A stretch of DNA of 64,000 bases from Elusimicrobiaceae bacterium (GTDB lineage: Bacteria > Elusimicrobiota > Elusimicrobia > Elusimicrobiales > Elusimicrobiaceae), in contig JAEEIL010000026.1 in assembly GCA_016281355.1 (NCBI GenBank), positions 1-64,000 of the forward strand. The letters run 5' to 3'. The notes beneath the pieces are model-generated. The model searched no databases and was not told the DNA's origin. It saw only the letters and a list, made by a program, of their open reading frames with translations. Below, in pieces: positions 17,609 through 27,391 of this stretch. The position numbers were made by a program, and so were the translations under genes. Every line of letters starts with the position of its first letter. Position 1 is the first letter of the stretch.

Positions 17609-18103
17609 ATGAGAAAATTATTATTTACAATACTTGCTTTAATTTTTTGTTTACCTTTTGCTTTCGCAGAAGAAGAAAAATTGGAAGTTGCCATCTTTAC
17701 AAGCCCTGCTTGCGGGCATTGCCAAAAATTTAAACGCGAATATTTGGCTACTTTAAAGCAAGATTTCCAGGATAAAGTTAAATTTGTGGAGTTCGATGTT
17801 TCTAAACCCACAGACAGTGTAATTTTTTATGATACCCTAAAAGAATACGGCATTAAAGTTGATGACATGGGTGTGCCGGCGATGGTGGTCGGTAAAAGTG
17901 TTTTAATGGGGTATCCGACTCAAGTTAGGACCGAAGGGCCTTCTGCTATTTTAAAAGCTTTGCGTAATAAAGAAAAAACTTATTACGGTACACAAGCCAG
18001 TATTGAAGAATGTAAATTAAAAGAAGAAAAAAAAACGGAGACTTGCGAAGACCAACCAAAAATAATGCTTTGGAAGCGGCCCAAAGTATGTTCAGCCGTA
18101 TAA
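17609..18103 (+). CDS. Secreted thioredoxin-like protein
   Basis: 164 residues. A clear signal peptide (about residues 1-20, ending in FAFAEE) is followed by a thioredoxin fold with the active site [10 protein letters not shown] and a cis-proline region at GVPAMVVG. It should act on disulfides in the periplasm. TTTAGGAGA precedes the ATG at 17609. The C-terminal tail beyond the fold is unusual, lysine- and glutamate-rich with two further cysteines, and is encoded where the next reading frame has already opened; an A9 run (18027-18035) lies in that overlap. See the CcdA-like gene for the possible fusion. Confidence 0.8.
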   Translation: MRKLLFTILALIFCLPFAFAEEEKLEVAIFTSPACGHCQKFKREYLATLKQDFQDKVKFVEFDVSKPTDSVIFYDTLKEYGIKVDDMGVPAMVVGKSVLMGYPTQVRTEGPSAILKALRNKEKTYYGTQASIEECKLKEEKKTETCEDQPKIMLWKRPKVCSAV

Positions 18104-18828
18104 CTTTCTGGGCAATAGTTTTGGCAGGTTTAACTGATGGCATCAACCCGTGTGCTTTTGCTGTAATTGTATTTTTTATCTCTTTTCTGTCCGTATATAA
18201 ATATGAGAGAAAAGAAATTATTTTAGTCGGTTGTGCATATTGCGGTTCTGTATTTGTCGCCTATGTTTTGATAGGGCTTGGATTGTTTAACTTTTTATAT
18301 AAAATGTCCTCTTTTTACTATGTTATGTGGGGCTTTAAGTGGTTTACAATTATACTTTGTGCTTTGTTCTTAATTTTGAGTTTTTATGATTTTATCGTAT
18401 ATCAAATAACAAAAAAATCTGAAAAAGTTATTTTGCAACTTGGCAAAAGCAATAAAGAAAGAGTACATAAAATTATTCGCTACTTTTTACGTGATAAAAA
18501 TAAAAGTGCCTTTCGTTTATTTTGTGCGGCGCTTGTGGTAGGTTTTTTGGTTTCTTTGATTGAAGCGGTTTGTACCGGCCAGGTATATTTACCGACGATA
18601 GCAGTAATTCTAAAAGAAGCCAATCAAGATTTCTTCCGTGCAATGACGTATTTGTTTATTTATAACTTAATGTTTATTGTTCCGCTTGTTATAATTTTTG
18701 TATTGAGTTTGCTCGGTTATGAGTCAAAGACATTTAATGAATTTTTACGCAAACATTTAGGTTTAACGAAACTTGCACTATGTTTGCTATTCTTAGGGCT
18801 TTTGATTTTGTTACTTGCAAACATGTAA
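18088..18828 (+). CDS. CcdA/DsbD-type membrane thiol transporter
   Basis: 246 residues with six membrane segments. The two redox cysteines lie in the expected places: [10 protein letters not shown] in the first segment and [11 protein letters not shown] in the fourth. Such proteins carry reducing equivalents across the inner membrane to periplasmic thioredoxins like the one just upstream. The start is unclear: the frame is open from a TAA at 18013, TTG at 18043 is possible, and the ATG at 18088 has only a distant GGAAG. The frame is -1 relative to the thioredoxin gene, and A9 at 18027-18035 could allow slippage into one fused protein of about 405 residues. Confidence 0.8.
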   Translation: MFSRITFWAIVLAGLTDGINPCAFAVIVFFISFLSVYKYERKEIILVGCAYCGSVFVAYVLIGLGLFNFLYKMSSFYYVMWGFKWFTIILCALFLILSFYDFIVYQITKKSEKVILQLGKSNKERVHKIIRYFLRDKNKSAFRLFCAALVVGFLVSLIEAVCTGQVYLPTIAVILKEANQDFFRAMTYLFIYNLMFIVPLVIIFVLSLLGYESKTFNEFLRKHLGLTKLALCLLFLGLLILLLANM

Positions 18829-18829
18829 T

Positions 18830-18859
18830 TTGCACAAAGTTCAAAAAATTTGTTATAAT
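18830..18859 (+). promoter_or_regulatory. Promoter of tRNA-Gly
   Basis: TTGCAC (18830-18835) and TATAAT (18854-18859) are 18 bases apart, with the tRNA starting 17 bases after the -10. Confidence 0.6.
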
Positions 18860-18876
18860 ATATGTGTAAGATTTTT

Positions 18877-18950
18877 GCGGGCGTGGTTCAATGGTAGAAC
18901 GCGACCTTGCCAAGGTTGAGACGAGAGTTCGATTCTCTTCGCCCGCTCCA
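18877..18950 (+). tRNA. tRNA-Gly (GCC)
   Basis: A 74-base cloverleaf. The acceptor arm GCGGGCG pairs with CGCCCGC, the anticodon loop reads CTTGCCAAG with anticodon GCC, the T loop has GTTCGATTC, and the 3' CCA is encoded. An intrinsic terminator follows directly. Confidence 0.97.
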
Positions 18951-18956
18951 TTTAAG

Positions 18957-18980
18957 ACCCTTCCAAACGGAAGGGTTTTT
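18957..18980 (+). terminator. Intrinsic terminator after tRNA-Gly
   Basis: CCCTTCC pairs with GGAAGGG around a four-base loop and is followed by TTTTT. It touches the 3' end of the convergent outer-membrane gene. Confidence 0.85.
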
Positions 18981-19746
18981 ATATTAAATTAAAAAACTTT
19001 ACGCCGATTTGCACATTCCAATCTTTACTATGCAAAGCGCCTGCTACATGGAAACCGGGTTTTAAGTAAAAGGCTACATTCCCCCTAAACATAAAACCAC
19101 CTTCAAATTCTAAATAAATTTCTTTTTTACCATTTTCAAGATCAAAATAATATTTAGGGTCAACAATAATCCACCAATCGGTTTTTGAAATATAACCGAA
19201 GTTCGTGCGAATACGTAATTTATTTATTTTTTCCCTATCTGAATCGCCCCAAAAAGTGTCGTAATATTTTAAACCGCCTGCAATAAAAAATCCACTTGAA
19301 AAAGAATATTCCAAAAAGGCAGCCGGGCTTATTTGAAAACGCCCAAGCCCTAAGTCATCTTTAGTTGCTGTCGGTGCCGATAGTTCCAGTTGAAGACCAT
19401 ATAAAAAATGTTCAGTAATATTTCCGGTATAATTTGTGGCAAGTAAAATGTCTCCAAGCCCATTTAAACCGTCATTATTTCCTTCATTTCTTAATAAGGG
19501 TATTTCAATGCCAATATCTTGTTTTTTATCATTAAAGCCATAATAGAACTTTGTTGTCAGGAAAGTTGAAGATATACCTTTAGTATCATCTATAACATCT
19601 TGGCCGGGGTTAAATTCCAGGGTTGTATAATTTTCTGATGGCTTTGCACCTTTTACCTTTATGTCATCACTATTATTTATCAGTCCACCAAAACAAATAA
19701 AAGGTATAATTAAAAGACAAGATAAAGCAAATATTTTTTTAATCAT
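18979..19746 (-). CDS. Putative outer-membrane beta-barrel protein
   Basis: 255 residues. A signal peptide (IKKIFALSCLLIIPFICFGG) is followed by alternating strands ending in a terminal aromatic strand (NVQIGVKFFNLI), typical of outer-membrane barrels. GLGDILLATNY followed by LQLELSAPTATKD resembles the MetA-pathway phenol degradation/transporter-like barrels, but the resemblance is loose and no substrate can be given. The ATG at 19746 follows AAGGGGTG; a GTG at 19752 is the alternative. Confidence 0.6.
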   Translation of the reverse strand: MIKKIFALSCLLIIPFICFGGLINNSDDIKVKGAKPSENYTTLEFNPGQDVIDDTKGISSTFLTTKFYYGFNDKKQDIGIEIPLLRNEGNNDGLNGLGDILLATNYTGNITEHFLYGLQLELSAPTATKDDLGLGRFQISPAAFLEYSFSSGFFIAGGLKYYDTFWGDSDREKINKLRIRTNFGYISKTDWWIIVDPKYYFDLENGKKEIYLEFEGGFMFRGNVAFYLKPGFHVAGALHSKDWNVQIGVKFFNLI

Positions 19747-19802
19747 AAACACCCCTTATTAATTATATCATAAGAAATTTCCCAAAAAACAAAAAATGAT
19801 GT

Positions 19803-19828
19803 GTTCCCTATTGCGTACGCGCGGGAAC
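19803..19828. promoter_or_regulatory. Inverted repeat upstream of HIT gene, possible operator
   Basis: GTTCCC (19803-19808) and GGGAAC (19823-19828) flank a centre containing the palindrome GCGTACGC. It overlaps the expected -35 position of the HIT promoter, so a repressor site is plausible. GC-rich content stands out from the surrounding AT-rich DNA. Confidence 0.35.
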
Positions 19829-19834
19829 ATTTGC

Positions 19835-19846
19835 TATAATCTATAT
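19835..19846 (+). promoter_or_regulatory. Leaderless-type promoter, HIT gene
   Basis: TATAAT (19835-19840), with TGC before it as an extended -10, ends six bases before the ATG at 19847. No Shine-Dalgarno is present. Confidence 0.65.
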
Positions 19847-20185
19847 ATGACTGATTGCATCTTTTGCAAAATAATATCCGGTGAAATTAAAAGCCAAATT
19901 ATCTACGAAGATGATTATTGTGTCGCGTTTAAAGATCTAAATCCACAAGCGCCGACGCATATTTTAATTGTTCCCAAAAAACATATTGAAAACATTGCCA
20001 CCGCTAGTGAAGATGATGCTTTAATACTCGGTAAGTTACAACTTGCGGCTGCAAAAATTGCAAAAGAAAATAATATTAAAGATTTCCGCCTTGTCGCCAA
20101 TAACGGCAAGGGTGCGGGGCAAAGCGTGATGCATTTGCATTATCATTTGATGGCAGGGCGTCGCTTTTTGTGGCCTGCCGGTTAA
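19847..20185 (+). CDS. HIT family nucleotide-binding hydrolase
   Basis: 112 residues with the N-terminal zinc-type CIFCKIISGEI and the histidine triad VMHLHYHLMAGR. Members are Hint-type nucleoside phosphoramidases. An ATG at 19796 is in frame, but it lies before the promoter, so the leaderless ATG at 19847 is preferred; it also gives the normal Hint N-terminus. It precedes rpsU by 28 bases and probably shares its transcript. Confidence 0.92.
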   Translation: MTDCIFCKIISGEIKSQIIYEDDYCVAFKDLNPQAPTHILIVPKKHIENIATASEDDALILGKLQLAAAKIAKENNIKDFRLVANNGKGAGQSVMHLHYHLMAGRRFLWPAG

Positions 20186-20213
20186 CCTTTCAAACAAAAG
20201 GTGGTGAAAAGTA

Positions 20214-20408
20214 ATGGTGTTTGTTAAAGTCCGTGATGCCGAACATTTAGAAGAAGCCTTAAAACGCTTCAAAAGAGAATGCGAAAAGAACGGTATCCTC
20301 CGCGAAATTAAGAAAAGGGAAACTTATGTTCCCCCAAGCGTCAGGAGAAAACTTAAATCTCAAGAAGCACAACGCAGAATGAGAAGAACTAAAAGAAGAC
20401 GCTTTTAG
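20214..20408 (+). CDS. rpsU: 30S ribosomal protein bS21
   Basis: 64 residues, strongly basic, with [19 protein letters not shown] at the N-terminus and an arginine-rich end, characteristic of bS21. It binds the 30S platform near the anti-Shine-Dalgarno region and helps initiation. AAAGGTGGTGA precedes the ATG. It is followed by dnaG and rpoD, reproducing the macromolecular synthesis operon known from proteobacteria. Confidence 0.96.
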   Translation: MVFVKVRDAEHLEEALKRFKRECEKNGILREIKKRETYVPPSVRRKLKSQEAQRRMRRTKRRRF

Positions 20409-20420
20409 TTGTTATTTGTG

Positions 20421-20453
20421 CAATAGTCCGCTGTGTTTTATGGCGGACTATTG
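20421..20453 (+). promoter_or_regulatory. Stem-loop between rpsU and dnaG
   Basis: CAATAGTCCGC pairs perfectly with GCGGACTATTG (11 base pairs, 11-base loop). No T-run follows (the next bases are TGCCTAAAAAA), so it is not a classical intrinsic terminator. It sits where the E. coli operon has a partial terminator and where processing lowers dnaG relative to rpsU. Confidence 0.7.
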
Positions 20454-20501
20454 TGCCTAAAAAACTTGCCTGTTTAGATCGTTAAAGTTAGTAAAACTTC
20501 T

Positions 20502-22238
20502 ATGGACCAAAGTCTTATTGAAAAAATTAGGGACAGTGTTGATATACTAGACCTTGTTAAAGAATATGTACCCAGTGTTAAACGTTCCGGTACTTCTTAT
20601 AAGGCATGCTGCCCTTTTCATCAGGAAAAGACGCCCTCATTTACGGTTAGCCCGGATAAAGGCCTTTATTATTGTTTTGGCTGTCAAACCGGGGGGGATA
20701 TTTTTGATTTTGTGATGAAAATTGAAAATATGTCCTTTAACGAGGCTGCCCGTAAACTTGCCGAGCGTGCCGGTATAGATTGGCACCAGGAAGACCTTTT
20801 AACCGAAGAGGAAAAAGCCCGTTTAAAACTCTACAAATTAATGGATTTTGCAAAAGAATTTTATCATAAACAATTATTTTCGGAACGAGGTGTCCAAGCA
20901 AGAAACTATATTAAAAGCCGTTCACTTACCAAAGAAACGGTCGAAAAGTTTGCACTCGGTTTAAGTTTTTTTGATGGTTTAACTGCTGCCGCTTTAAAAG
21001 CCGGTTTTACCATGGATGACCTCAAAAAAACCGGGCTTATTAATTCAAATCGCGGTGATTTATTTAAAAACCGTTTGATGTTCCCGATTTTAAATCATAG
21101 AGGGGAAACAGTAGCTTTGGGCGGCCGTGTTTTGGGGGATGGCATGCCGAAATATCTAAATTCGCCCGATACCCCTTTATTCTCAAAAAGTCGCGTTTTA
21201 TATGCCCTAAATTTTGCTGCACCTGCTATCAGAAAAGAAGGCCGCGCTGTTTTGCTGGAAGGTTATATGGACGTTATTGCCGCGCATCAGGCCGGTGTTG
21301 AAAATTGTGTAGCCCCACTTGGCACATCTTTTAATGAAAACCATGCTAAACTTTTAAAACGCTATACAGATACTGTTACGGTATTATTTGATCCGGATGC
21401 TGCCGGCCAAAAGGCTTCAAAACGCACAGCCTTAATTTTACTTGAACAGGGCTTTTATGTTACAGTTTCCGTTTTGCCGGAAGGTTTGGACCCTGATGAA
21501 TATATTGTCAAATACGGGGCAGATAAATTTAAGGCAATAACACAAAACGGGAAAGATATTATCAACTATCAATTAGATAAATTTTTAAACGGTGCTACGG
21601 CAATAAGTGCAAAAGAAAAATCTGAATTTGCAGCTGAAATTATGGATATAATTTCCCGCCAACAAGATAAAATTATTAAAGCGGAGTGGACGGCACTTGC
21701 CTCAAACCGTCTTGGCATAGATCAAAGCCTAATGCTTGAAAATTTAGATAAAAAGGCCAAAACCACGGCAGTAAAACAGGAAATTAAAGAAGTAAAAACG
21801 GATAAACAAAACCTTATAAATAAATTTTTACCTGCGGAAATTTCTTTGGTAAGAATAGTCTTAAAATATCCCAATTACATTACCTTATGTGAAAATTTAC
21901 AAAATACCCCCTTGCAAAAAACGGAAATTGGCATTATACTTAAAAATGTAGCGCTCTTGCATCAGGCAAACGCTGACGGCTTTGGTTTAACTCAAAAATT
22001 AATACAAACCTTGCCGGAGTTTAAAGATTTTATTTTGGAACTTTTAGCAAAAGATGTGCCGCAAGGCTTTAAACCGAAATTAGAAATCCCAACCCTTGTA
22101 AAAAGGATTGAGGACTTTTATTTGCAGAAACGTTACAGAGAATTGCAACAACAGTTAAGTTCTTACGGCCCTGGGCAAGTACCCTTAGCACTTTTAAAAG
22201 AACAAATAGAAATACAAAAAAAATTAAAGTCAAAGTAA
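20502..22238 (+). CDS. dnaG: DNA primase
   Basis: 578 residues. An N-terminal CHC2 zinc finger ([11 protein letters not shown], then [11 protein letters not shown], about 38-65), the catalytic core with the Toprim segment [15 protein letters not shown] (about 248) and FDPDAAG, and a C-terminal helicase-binding region. It makes RNA primers for replication. No clear Shine-Dalgarno precedes the ATG, which could keep its translation low, as is known for dnaG in E. coli. rpoD follows after ten bases. Confidence 0.96.
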   Translation: MDQSLIEKIRDSVDILDLVKEYVPSVKRSGTSYKACCPFHQEKTPSFTVSPDKGLYYCFGCQTGGDIFDFVMKIENMSFNEAARKLAERAGIDWHQEDLLTEEEKARLKLYKLMDFAKEFYHKQLFSERGVQARNYIKSRSLTKETVEKFALGLSFFDGLTAAALKAGFTMDDLKKTGLINSNRGDLFKNRLMFPILNHRGETVALGGRVLGDGMPKYLNSPDTPLFSKSRVLYALNFAAPAIRKEGRAVLLEGYMDVIAAHQAGVENCVAPLGTSFNENHAKLLKRYTDTVTVLFDPDAAGQKASKRTALILLEQGFYVTVSVLPEGLDPDEYIVKYGADKFKAITQNGKDIINYQLDKFLNGATAISAKEKSEFAAEIMDIISRQQDKIIKAEWTALASNRLGIDQSLMLENLDKKAKTTAVKQEIKEVKTDKQNLINKFLPAEISLVRIVLKYPNYITLCENLQNTPLQKTEIGIILKNVALLHQANADGFGLTQKLIQTLPEFKDFILELLAKDVPQGFKPKLEIPTLVKRIEDFYLQKRYRELQQQLSSYGPGQVPLALLKEQIEIQKKLKSK

Positions 22239-22248
22239 AGGAAGAAAT

Positions 22249-23961
22249 ATGGCAAAAAACGGTAAAAAATCAAATAAATTAGCGGAATTAGGTAAAGAGA
22301 GGGGGTATTTAACCTCTGATGAAATATCAAAATCTTTGAGTTCTTCGGAAATAGATTCCGAAGACGTTAATGATCTTATAGACCTTGGTATAGATGTAAT
22401 AAACGATAAAAAACTTGCCCCATCAATTATTAATGATAGGCCAATTTCTTTAGAAGAAGCCTTACCTGTTGTGGATGCGTCGAACTCTATTAGGATGTAT
22501 CTTTCCGAAATGGGTAAAGTTCCTTTACTCAGCCGTGATGAAGAAATAACTTTGGCACGTAATATCCGCGATCGCGAGCAATATTTAAGGCAACTTGTTT
22601 TGTCTTCCCCCATTACAATGCGTGAAATTTGTTCTTGGGAAGAACTTGTTGACCAAGACGAAATGACCACCAAAGAACTCATGCCCCGCGGTAAAAGAAC
22701 GGATCGCGAACTTGCCAACATGCGCAAGAAATTAAAAGAAGCCACCACCTTAATTGCAAGGCGTGAAAAAGAAATTACCGCGCTTATGATGAAACTGAAA
22801 AACAGCAAGTTAAGCCCGGCTTTAGAAAACAAATACACTACCGCTTTACAGGCCAAGCAAAAAGAAGTTGTCGATAGAATAACAAAACTTAATTTAAACC
22901 AAAATAAAATCAAACGTTTAACAAATAAGATTAAAGACTTAGCGGAAAAACTTGAAAGTTGCAAAAACGATATGGAACGTTTTGATAATTATTTTGTTCC
23001 GCTTAAACAAGCACAAAAACTTTTAAATCAATATAAGAAGAAAAAACTTACCGAAAGGCAACTTATTAGCCAAACACATGCCGATAGTGCAGAACATCTT
23101 GAAAAAAGTATTGAAAACATTTTAAGCACACAAAGGCGTTATGACCGGTTAATGCAAATTGTGCCGATGACGGAAAAAGATTTTTCTATTTTAAACGAAC
23201 GCATCGAAAACTTTGAAAATGCTATTTTGCAAGATAAAGTTAAACTTATCCGTGCTAACTTGCGTTTGGTGGTTTCCATTGCTAAAAAGCATGTCAATTC
23301 AAGTTTGGAACTTTCAGATTTGATTCAGGAAGGTGGTCTCGGTTTAATGAAAGCCGTTGAAAAGTTTGAATATAAACGCGGTTTTAAGTTCTCTACATAT
23401 GCAACTTGGTGGATACGCCAAAGCATTAACCGTGCTATAGCAGACCAAGCAAATACAATTCGTATTCCTGTTCACATGAAGGAACTTGTTTCCAAATTAA
23501 CAAAAGTGGGTAATAAAATCCGCCAAGAGCAAGGGCGTGAACCTGATGTCGTGGATTATACAAAAGCAATGCATATTTCCGCTGAAAAGGTTAAAAGCAT
23601 TTTAAAAATTATGCAGGATCCTGTATCACTTTCCACCCCGATCGGTGATGATGAAGATACAAACCTTGAAGATTTTATTGAAGATAAGACGGGGCCGAAC
23701 CCGGCTGCTTCAACAGCGGAATTTTTGCGCAAGCAAGAAGTTGCCGATGTCCTTGCAAAACTTACCGAGCGTGAGGCAAAAATTATCAGGCTCCGCTTTG
23801 GTATTGATTCCGGTTATCCTCGCACTTTGGAAGAAGTTGGCAAGATGTTTAATGTTACGCGTGAACGTGTTAGGCAAATCGAAGCAAAAGCAATTAGACG
23901 CTTACGCCATCCAAGCCGTGCAAGACAATTAAAAGATTACGATGACCGCAGCGGTAATTAA
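22249..23961 (+). CDS. rpoD: RNA polymerase primary sigma factor
   Basis: 570 residues. Region 1.1 at the N-terminus, region 1.2 ([20 protein letters not shown], about 83-102), a long lysine- and glutamate-rich coiled-coil-like non-conserved insert (about 115-320), region 2 from about 329 with [17 protein letters not shown], and region 4.2 with [20 protein letters not shown]. The insert places it with the long proteobacterial-type sigma-70 rather than the short Gram-positive SigA. It should recognise the TTGACA/TATAAT promoters seen here. AAAGGAAG precedes the ATG. Confidence 0.97.
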   Translation: MAKNGKKSNKLAELGKERGYLTSDEISKSLSSSEIDSEDVNDLIDLGIDVINDKKLAPSIINDRPISLEEALPVVDASNSIRMYLSEMGKVPLLSRDEEITLARNIRDREQYLRQLVLSSPITMREICSWEELVDQDEMTTKELMPRGKRTDRELANMRKKLKEATTLIARREKEITALMMKLKNSKLSPALENKYTTALQAKQKEVVDRITKLNLNQNKIKRLTNKIKDLAEKLESCKNDMERFDNYFVPLKQAQKLLNQYKKKKLTERQLISQTHADSAEHLEKSIENILSTQRRYDRLMQIVPMTEKDFSILNERIENFENAILQDKVKLIRANLRLVVSIAKKHVNSSLELSDLIQEGGLGLMKAVEKFEYKRGFKFSTYATWWIRQSINRAIADQANTIRIPVHMKELVSKLTKVGNKIRQEQGREPDVVDYTKAMHISAEKVKSILKIMQDPVSLSTPIGDDEDTNLEDFIEDKTGPNPAASTAEFLRKQEVADVLAKLTEREAKIIRLRFGIDSGYPRTLEEVGKMFNVTRERVRQIEAKAIRRLRHPSRARQLKDYDDRSGN

Positions 23962-23970
23962 ATTGACTGA

Positions 23971-24005
23971 AAGAGTTAATTTTGATAATATAAGGTGTAA
24001 CTCTT
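23971..24005 (+). other. Weak stem-loop after rpoD
   Basis: AAGAGTTA (23971-23978) pairs with TAACTCTT (23998-24005) across a 19-base loop. No T-run of terminator quality follows. It is the only structure I see in the 134-base gap between rpoD and the polysaccharide locus. Confidence 0.3.
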
Positions 24006-24095
24006 AATTTCTCAGATGAGTAATGAATAAGATCGGCATCTGTTACAAGTAATGGTTGCGATGAAGTAAACGTATGATTAACGGAGGAATGAAAT

Positions 24096-24980
24096 ATGAA
24101 AGGTATCATTTTAGCAGGTGGAACCGGTAGTCGTTTGTTTCCGGCGACACTAGGGATATCCAAACAACTAATTCCGGTTTATGATAAACCTATGATTTAT
24201 TATCCTTTATCTGTGCTTATGTTAGCAGGTATAAGGGATATTTTAATTATTTCTACCCCCACTGATTTACCTATGTATAAAAGACTATTTGGTGATGGCT
24301 CCGATTATGGTTTACATGTCTCTTATGTTGAACAACCAAAGCCGGAAGGTCTTGCTCAAGCATTTATTTTGGGTGCTGATTTTATTGGAAATGACAATGT
24401 TTGCCTTATATTGGGAGATAATATTTTTTATGGTAAAGATTTACCACATTTAGTTAGGCAGGCTTCATCTCGCAAAACTGGGGCTACTGTATTTGGGTAT
24501 CATGTTAAAGATGCTAAGTCCTACGGAATAGTGGAAGTAGATGCTAATAGAAAGGCTATTTCTATAGAGGAAAAGCCACAAGCCCCGAAATCTAATTGGG
24601 CAGTAACCGGGTTATATTTTTATGATAATAGGGTTATCAATATCGCCAAAAATCTAAAACCATCTGCTCGTGGTGAATTAGAAATTACCGATGTAAATAA
24701 CTGGTATCTTAAACAAGGGGAATTGTCCGTTGAGTTAATGGGTAGGGGTATGGCTTGGTTAGATACCGGTACCCATGCAGATTTAATAAAAGCAGCGATG
24801 TTTATTGAAGCTCTTGAAAGCAGACAAGGTTTAAAAATTGCATGTTTAGAGGCCATTGCCTATAAAAATGGTTGGCTTACATTGGAGCAATTAATAGCCC
24901 GCGGACATAAAATGAAAAATACCGAATATGGTAGATATTTATTATCTATACCAGAGGATGAAAAAAATGGATTTTTTTAA
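24096..24980 (+). CDS. rfbA: Glucose-1-phosphate thymidylyltransferase
   Basis: 294 residues. [20 protein letters not shown] is the nucleotidyltransferase signature, followed by [11 protein letters not shown] and LGDNIFYG. It makes dTDP-glucose from dTTP and glucose 1-phosphate, the entry to both dTDP-rhamnose and the 3-amino sugar branch of this locus. ACGGAGGA precedes the ATG. It opens the polysaccharide locus and overlaps rfbC by 14 bases. Confidence 0.96.
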   Translation: MKGIILAGGTGSRLFPATLGISKQLIPVYDKPMIYYPLSVLMLAGIRDILIISTPTDLPMYKRLFGDGSDYGLHVSYVEQPKPEGLAQAFILGADFIGNDNVCLILGDNIFYGKDLPHLVRQASSRKTGATVFGYHVKDAKSYGIVEVDANRKAISIEEKPQAPKSNWAVTGLYFYDNRVINIAKNLKPSARGELEITDVNNWYLKQGELSVELMGRGMAWLDTGTHADLIKAAMFIEALESRQGLKIACLEAIAYKNGWLTLEQLIARGHKMKNTEYGRYLLSIPEDEKNGFF

Positions 24981-25521
24981 ACCATTTATTCAAGGGCTGA
25001 TTGTGATTACACCAAAAATATTCACGGATAATCGTGGATATTTTTATGAAAGTTATAATAAGAGAGCATTTGCTGAAATAGGTATCACTGATGAATTTGT
25101 ACAAGATAACGAATCTTTTTCCGCTCAAAACACATTAAGAGGTTTACACTTTCAAAAACCTCCGTTTACTCAATCCAAATTAGTAAGTGTATTAGAAGGA
25201 AGTGTTTGGGATATTGCTGTAGATTTACGTAAAGATAGCCCTACCTTTGGCAAATGGTTTGGCGTAGAACTCAGTGCCGAAAATAAAAAACAGTTTTATA
25301 TCCCGCATGGTTTTGCACATGGGTTTTCCGTATTAACGCCCACGGCTAAATTTTCTTACAAATGTGATAATTTTTATAATAAAGCGAGTGAAGGTGCCAT
25401 TTTATTCAATGATAAAGAACTTAATATAGATTGGCATATTGATTTGTCTAAAGCAATTTTATCCGAAAAAGATTTAAAGAATGCAAGTTTTGCCAGTTAT
25501 AAGGAGAACCCATGCTTTTAG
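24967..25521 (+). CDS. rfbC: dTDP-4-dehydrorhamnose 3,5-epimerase
   Basis: 184 residues, the normal size. [22 protein letters not shown] with the catalytic histidine, and [11 protein letters not shown] are the RmlC markers. ATG codons at 24958 and 24967 compete; AGAGGAT at 24953 is correctly spaced only for 24967. It follows rfbA with overlap and overlaps rfbD by ten bases. Confidence 0.95.
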   Translation: MDFFKPFIQGLIVITPKIFTDNRGYFYESYNKRAFAEIGITDEFVQDNESFSAQNTLRGLHFQKPPFTQSKLVSVLEGSVWDIAVDLRKDSPTFGKWFGVELSAENKKQFYIPHGFAHGFSVLTPTAKFSYKCDNFYNKASEGAILFNDKELNIDWHIDLSKAILSEKDLKNASFASYKENPCF

Positions 25522-26357
25522 TAACAGGTGCTAATGGTCAATTAGGGCATTGTTTGAGGGATATCCTTAAAGAAAAAGATGCTATATTTACGGATGTAGC
25601 CGATTTAGATATTACTGATTCAGAAGCAGTATTTAATTTTGCTACTCAACATCCCGGCATTACGGGTATTATTAATTGTGCAGCCTATACTAATGTAGAT
25701 AAAGCTGAAGACGAACCTGAACTTGCTAAAAAAATTAATGTAGATGGGCCTGCTAATTTAGCTAAATTATCTGCAAAATTAAATATTCCATTGGTACATA
25801 TTTCCACAGATTATGTTTTTGACGGTTCATCTAATTCCCCGATTACAGAAGATGCTAAAACAAATCCTTTAGGGGTATATGGTAAAACTAAGTTGGAAGG
25901 CGAGCAATGTGTTTTACAATGGTCTTCAACTGCTATGATTATTCGTACAGCTTGGCTATTTAGTCAATATGGTAAAAATTTTGTTAAAACAATGCTTACA
26001 TTAGGGCAAAACAGAGATACTTTAAGTGTAGTTTGCGACCAAGTTGGCACTCCTACTTATGCCCCTCATTTAGCAGAAGCAATTTTGAAAGTACTGCCAC
26101 ACATAAAAATAGGAACTAAAGAAATTTATAACTATACAAATGAAGGAGTATGCAGTTGGTATGATTTTGCCTGGTATACGTTAAACAAGGCAGGTAGTAA
26201 ATGTAAAGTAAACCCCATTTTAAGTAAAGAATATCCCACCAAAGCTGTTAGGCCGGCATATTCCGTACTTAGCAAAGCAAAAATAAAAAAAGATTTTGAT
26301 ATCACAATACCACATTGGATACAAGGAGTGAATGAATGTCTAACAAAACTATCTTAA
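25512..26357 (+). CDS. rfbD: dTDP-4-dehydrorhamnose reductase
   Basis: 281 residues. The Rossmann motif GANGQLG is at the N-terminus, STDYVFDG and the catalytic YGKTKLEGE follow. It makes dTDP-L-rhamnose, the last step. AAGGAGAA precedes the ATG within rfbC. Overlaps rfbB by 22 bases. Confidence 0.95.
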   Translation: MLLVTGANGQLGHCLRDILKEKDAIFTDVADLDITDSEAVFNFATQHPGITGIINCAAYTNVDKAEDEPELAKKINVDGPANLAKLSAKLNIPLVHISTDYVFDGSSNSPITEDAKTNPLGVYGKTKLEGEQCVLQWSSTAMIIRTAWLFSQYGKNFVKTMLTLGQNRDTLSVVCDQVGTPTYAPHLAEAILKVLPHIKIGTKEIYNYTNEGVCSWYDFAWYTLNKAGSKCKVNPILSKEYPTKAVRPAYSVLSKAKIKKDFDITIPHWIQGVNECLTKLS

Positions 26358-27346
26358 TTACCGGCGGCGCCGGGTTTATCGGTTCAAATTTTGTGCCTTA
26401 TTTTTGTGCTAAATATCCAAATTATAAAATTATAAATTTGGATAAACTTACTTATGCAGGTAATCTGGATAATTTAAAAGAATGTGACAATATGCCTAAT
26501 TATAGTTTTGTTCAAGGTGATATTTGTGATAGGTCTTTAATTGAAAAATTGTTTCAAGAAAATGATATTAAGGGCGTTATTCACTTCGCGGCTGAATCTC
26601 ATGTAGATAATTCTATTAAAAACCCTGGGGCTTTTATAACTACAAACATAAACGGTACATTTACTTTATTAGATGTTGCCTTCCGCTATTGGATGGATGG
26701 TCCAAATAAAGTAAAACAAGGGTATGAAGATTGCCGCTTTCATCATATTTCTACAGATGAAGTTTATGGCGCTTTAGGTAAAGAAGGATATTTTACTGAA
26801 ACAACCCCTTATGCCCCTAACAGTCCATATTCAGCAGCTAAAGCCTCTTCAGATTTTTTAGTTAGGGCATATCACCATACTTTTGGTATGAACGTGACAA
26901 CTTCTAATTGTTCTAACAATTATGGCCCCAAACAACATAATGAAAAACTAATTCCGCATATTATTAAGCAAGCATTGTCCGAAAAGCCATTGCCTGTTTA
27001 CGGCAAAGGTGAAAATGTACGTGATTGGTTGTATGTGCTGGACCATTGTAAAGCGATTGATTTAATATACCATAAAGGGAAATCCGGTGAGACATATAAT
27101 ATAGGCGGTCACAATGAAAGAAATAATATCACGATTGTTAAAACAATTTGTGCAATTTTGGATGAAAAAAGACCCCGTGCCAATGGTAAAAAATATGCTG
27201 ATTTGATTGCTTTTGTCCAAGACAGAGCCGGGCACGATTTCCGCTATGCAATTGATGCCACTAAATTAGAAACGGAGTTGGGTTGGCATGCCGATGAAAC
27301 ATTTGATACGGGAATAATAAAAACCGTGGAGTGGTATTTGAAATAA
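26336..27346 (+). CDS. rfbB: dTDP-glucose 4,6-dehydratase
   Basis: 336 residues. TGGAGFIGSNF binds NAD, STDEVYGALG and the catalytic YSAAKASSD follow, and RDWLYVLDHCKAI is typical of RmlB. Its product, dTDP-4-keto-6-deoxyglucose, feeds both RmlC/RmlD and the FdtA isomerase encoded at 28173. Confidence 0.96.
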   Translation: MSNKTILITGGAGFIGSNFVPYFCAKYPNYKIINLDKLTYAGNLDNLKECDNMPNYSFVQGDICDRSLIEKLFQENDIKGVIHFAAESHVDNSIKNPGAFITTNINGTFTLLDVAFRYWMDGPNKVKQGYEDCRFHHISTDEVYGALGKEGYFTETTPYAPNSPYSAAKASSDFLVRAYHHTFGMNVTTSNCSNNYGPKQHNEKLIPHIIKQALSEKPLPVYGKGENVRDWLYVLDHCKAIDLIYHKGKSGETYNIGGHNERNNITIVKTICAILDEKRPRANGKKYADLIAFVQDRAGHDFRYAIDATKLETELGWHADETFDTGIIKTVEWYLK

Positions 27347-27363
27347 ACCCAAGCTATCATTTA

Positions 27364-27372
27364 TGCTAAAAT
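27364..27372 (+). promoter_or_regulatory. Extended -10 promoter candidate
   Basis: TGCTAAAAT lies in the short gap after rfbB, about 20 bases before the next ATG. No good -35 at proper distance is visible. The same nine bases occur before nifJ. Confidence 0.35.
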
Positions 27373-27391
27373 ACAATAGGGAAAGGTAATT

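Noticed and set aside
18068-18086. Six-base-pair stem CTTTGG/CCAAAG as frameshift stimulator
   Set aside because: It lies over 30 bases past the A9 run, too far for a typical stimulatory structure.
20421-20453. Classical intrinsic terminator after rpsU
   Set aside because: The stem is strong but no T-run follows, so I list it as a regulatory stem-loop.
23962-24095. Possible JUMPstart/ops antitermination element before the polysaccharide locus
   Set aside because: I found no convincing GGCGGTAG-type ops sequence in the gap.
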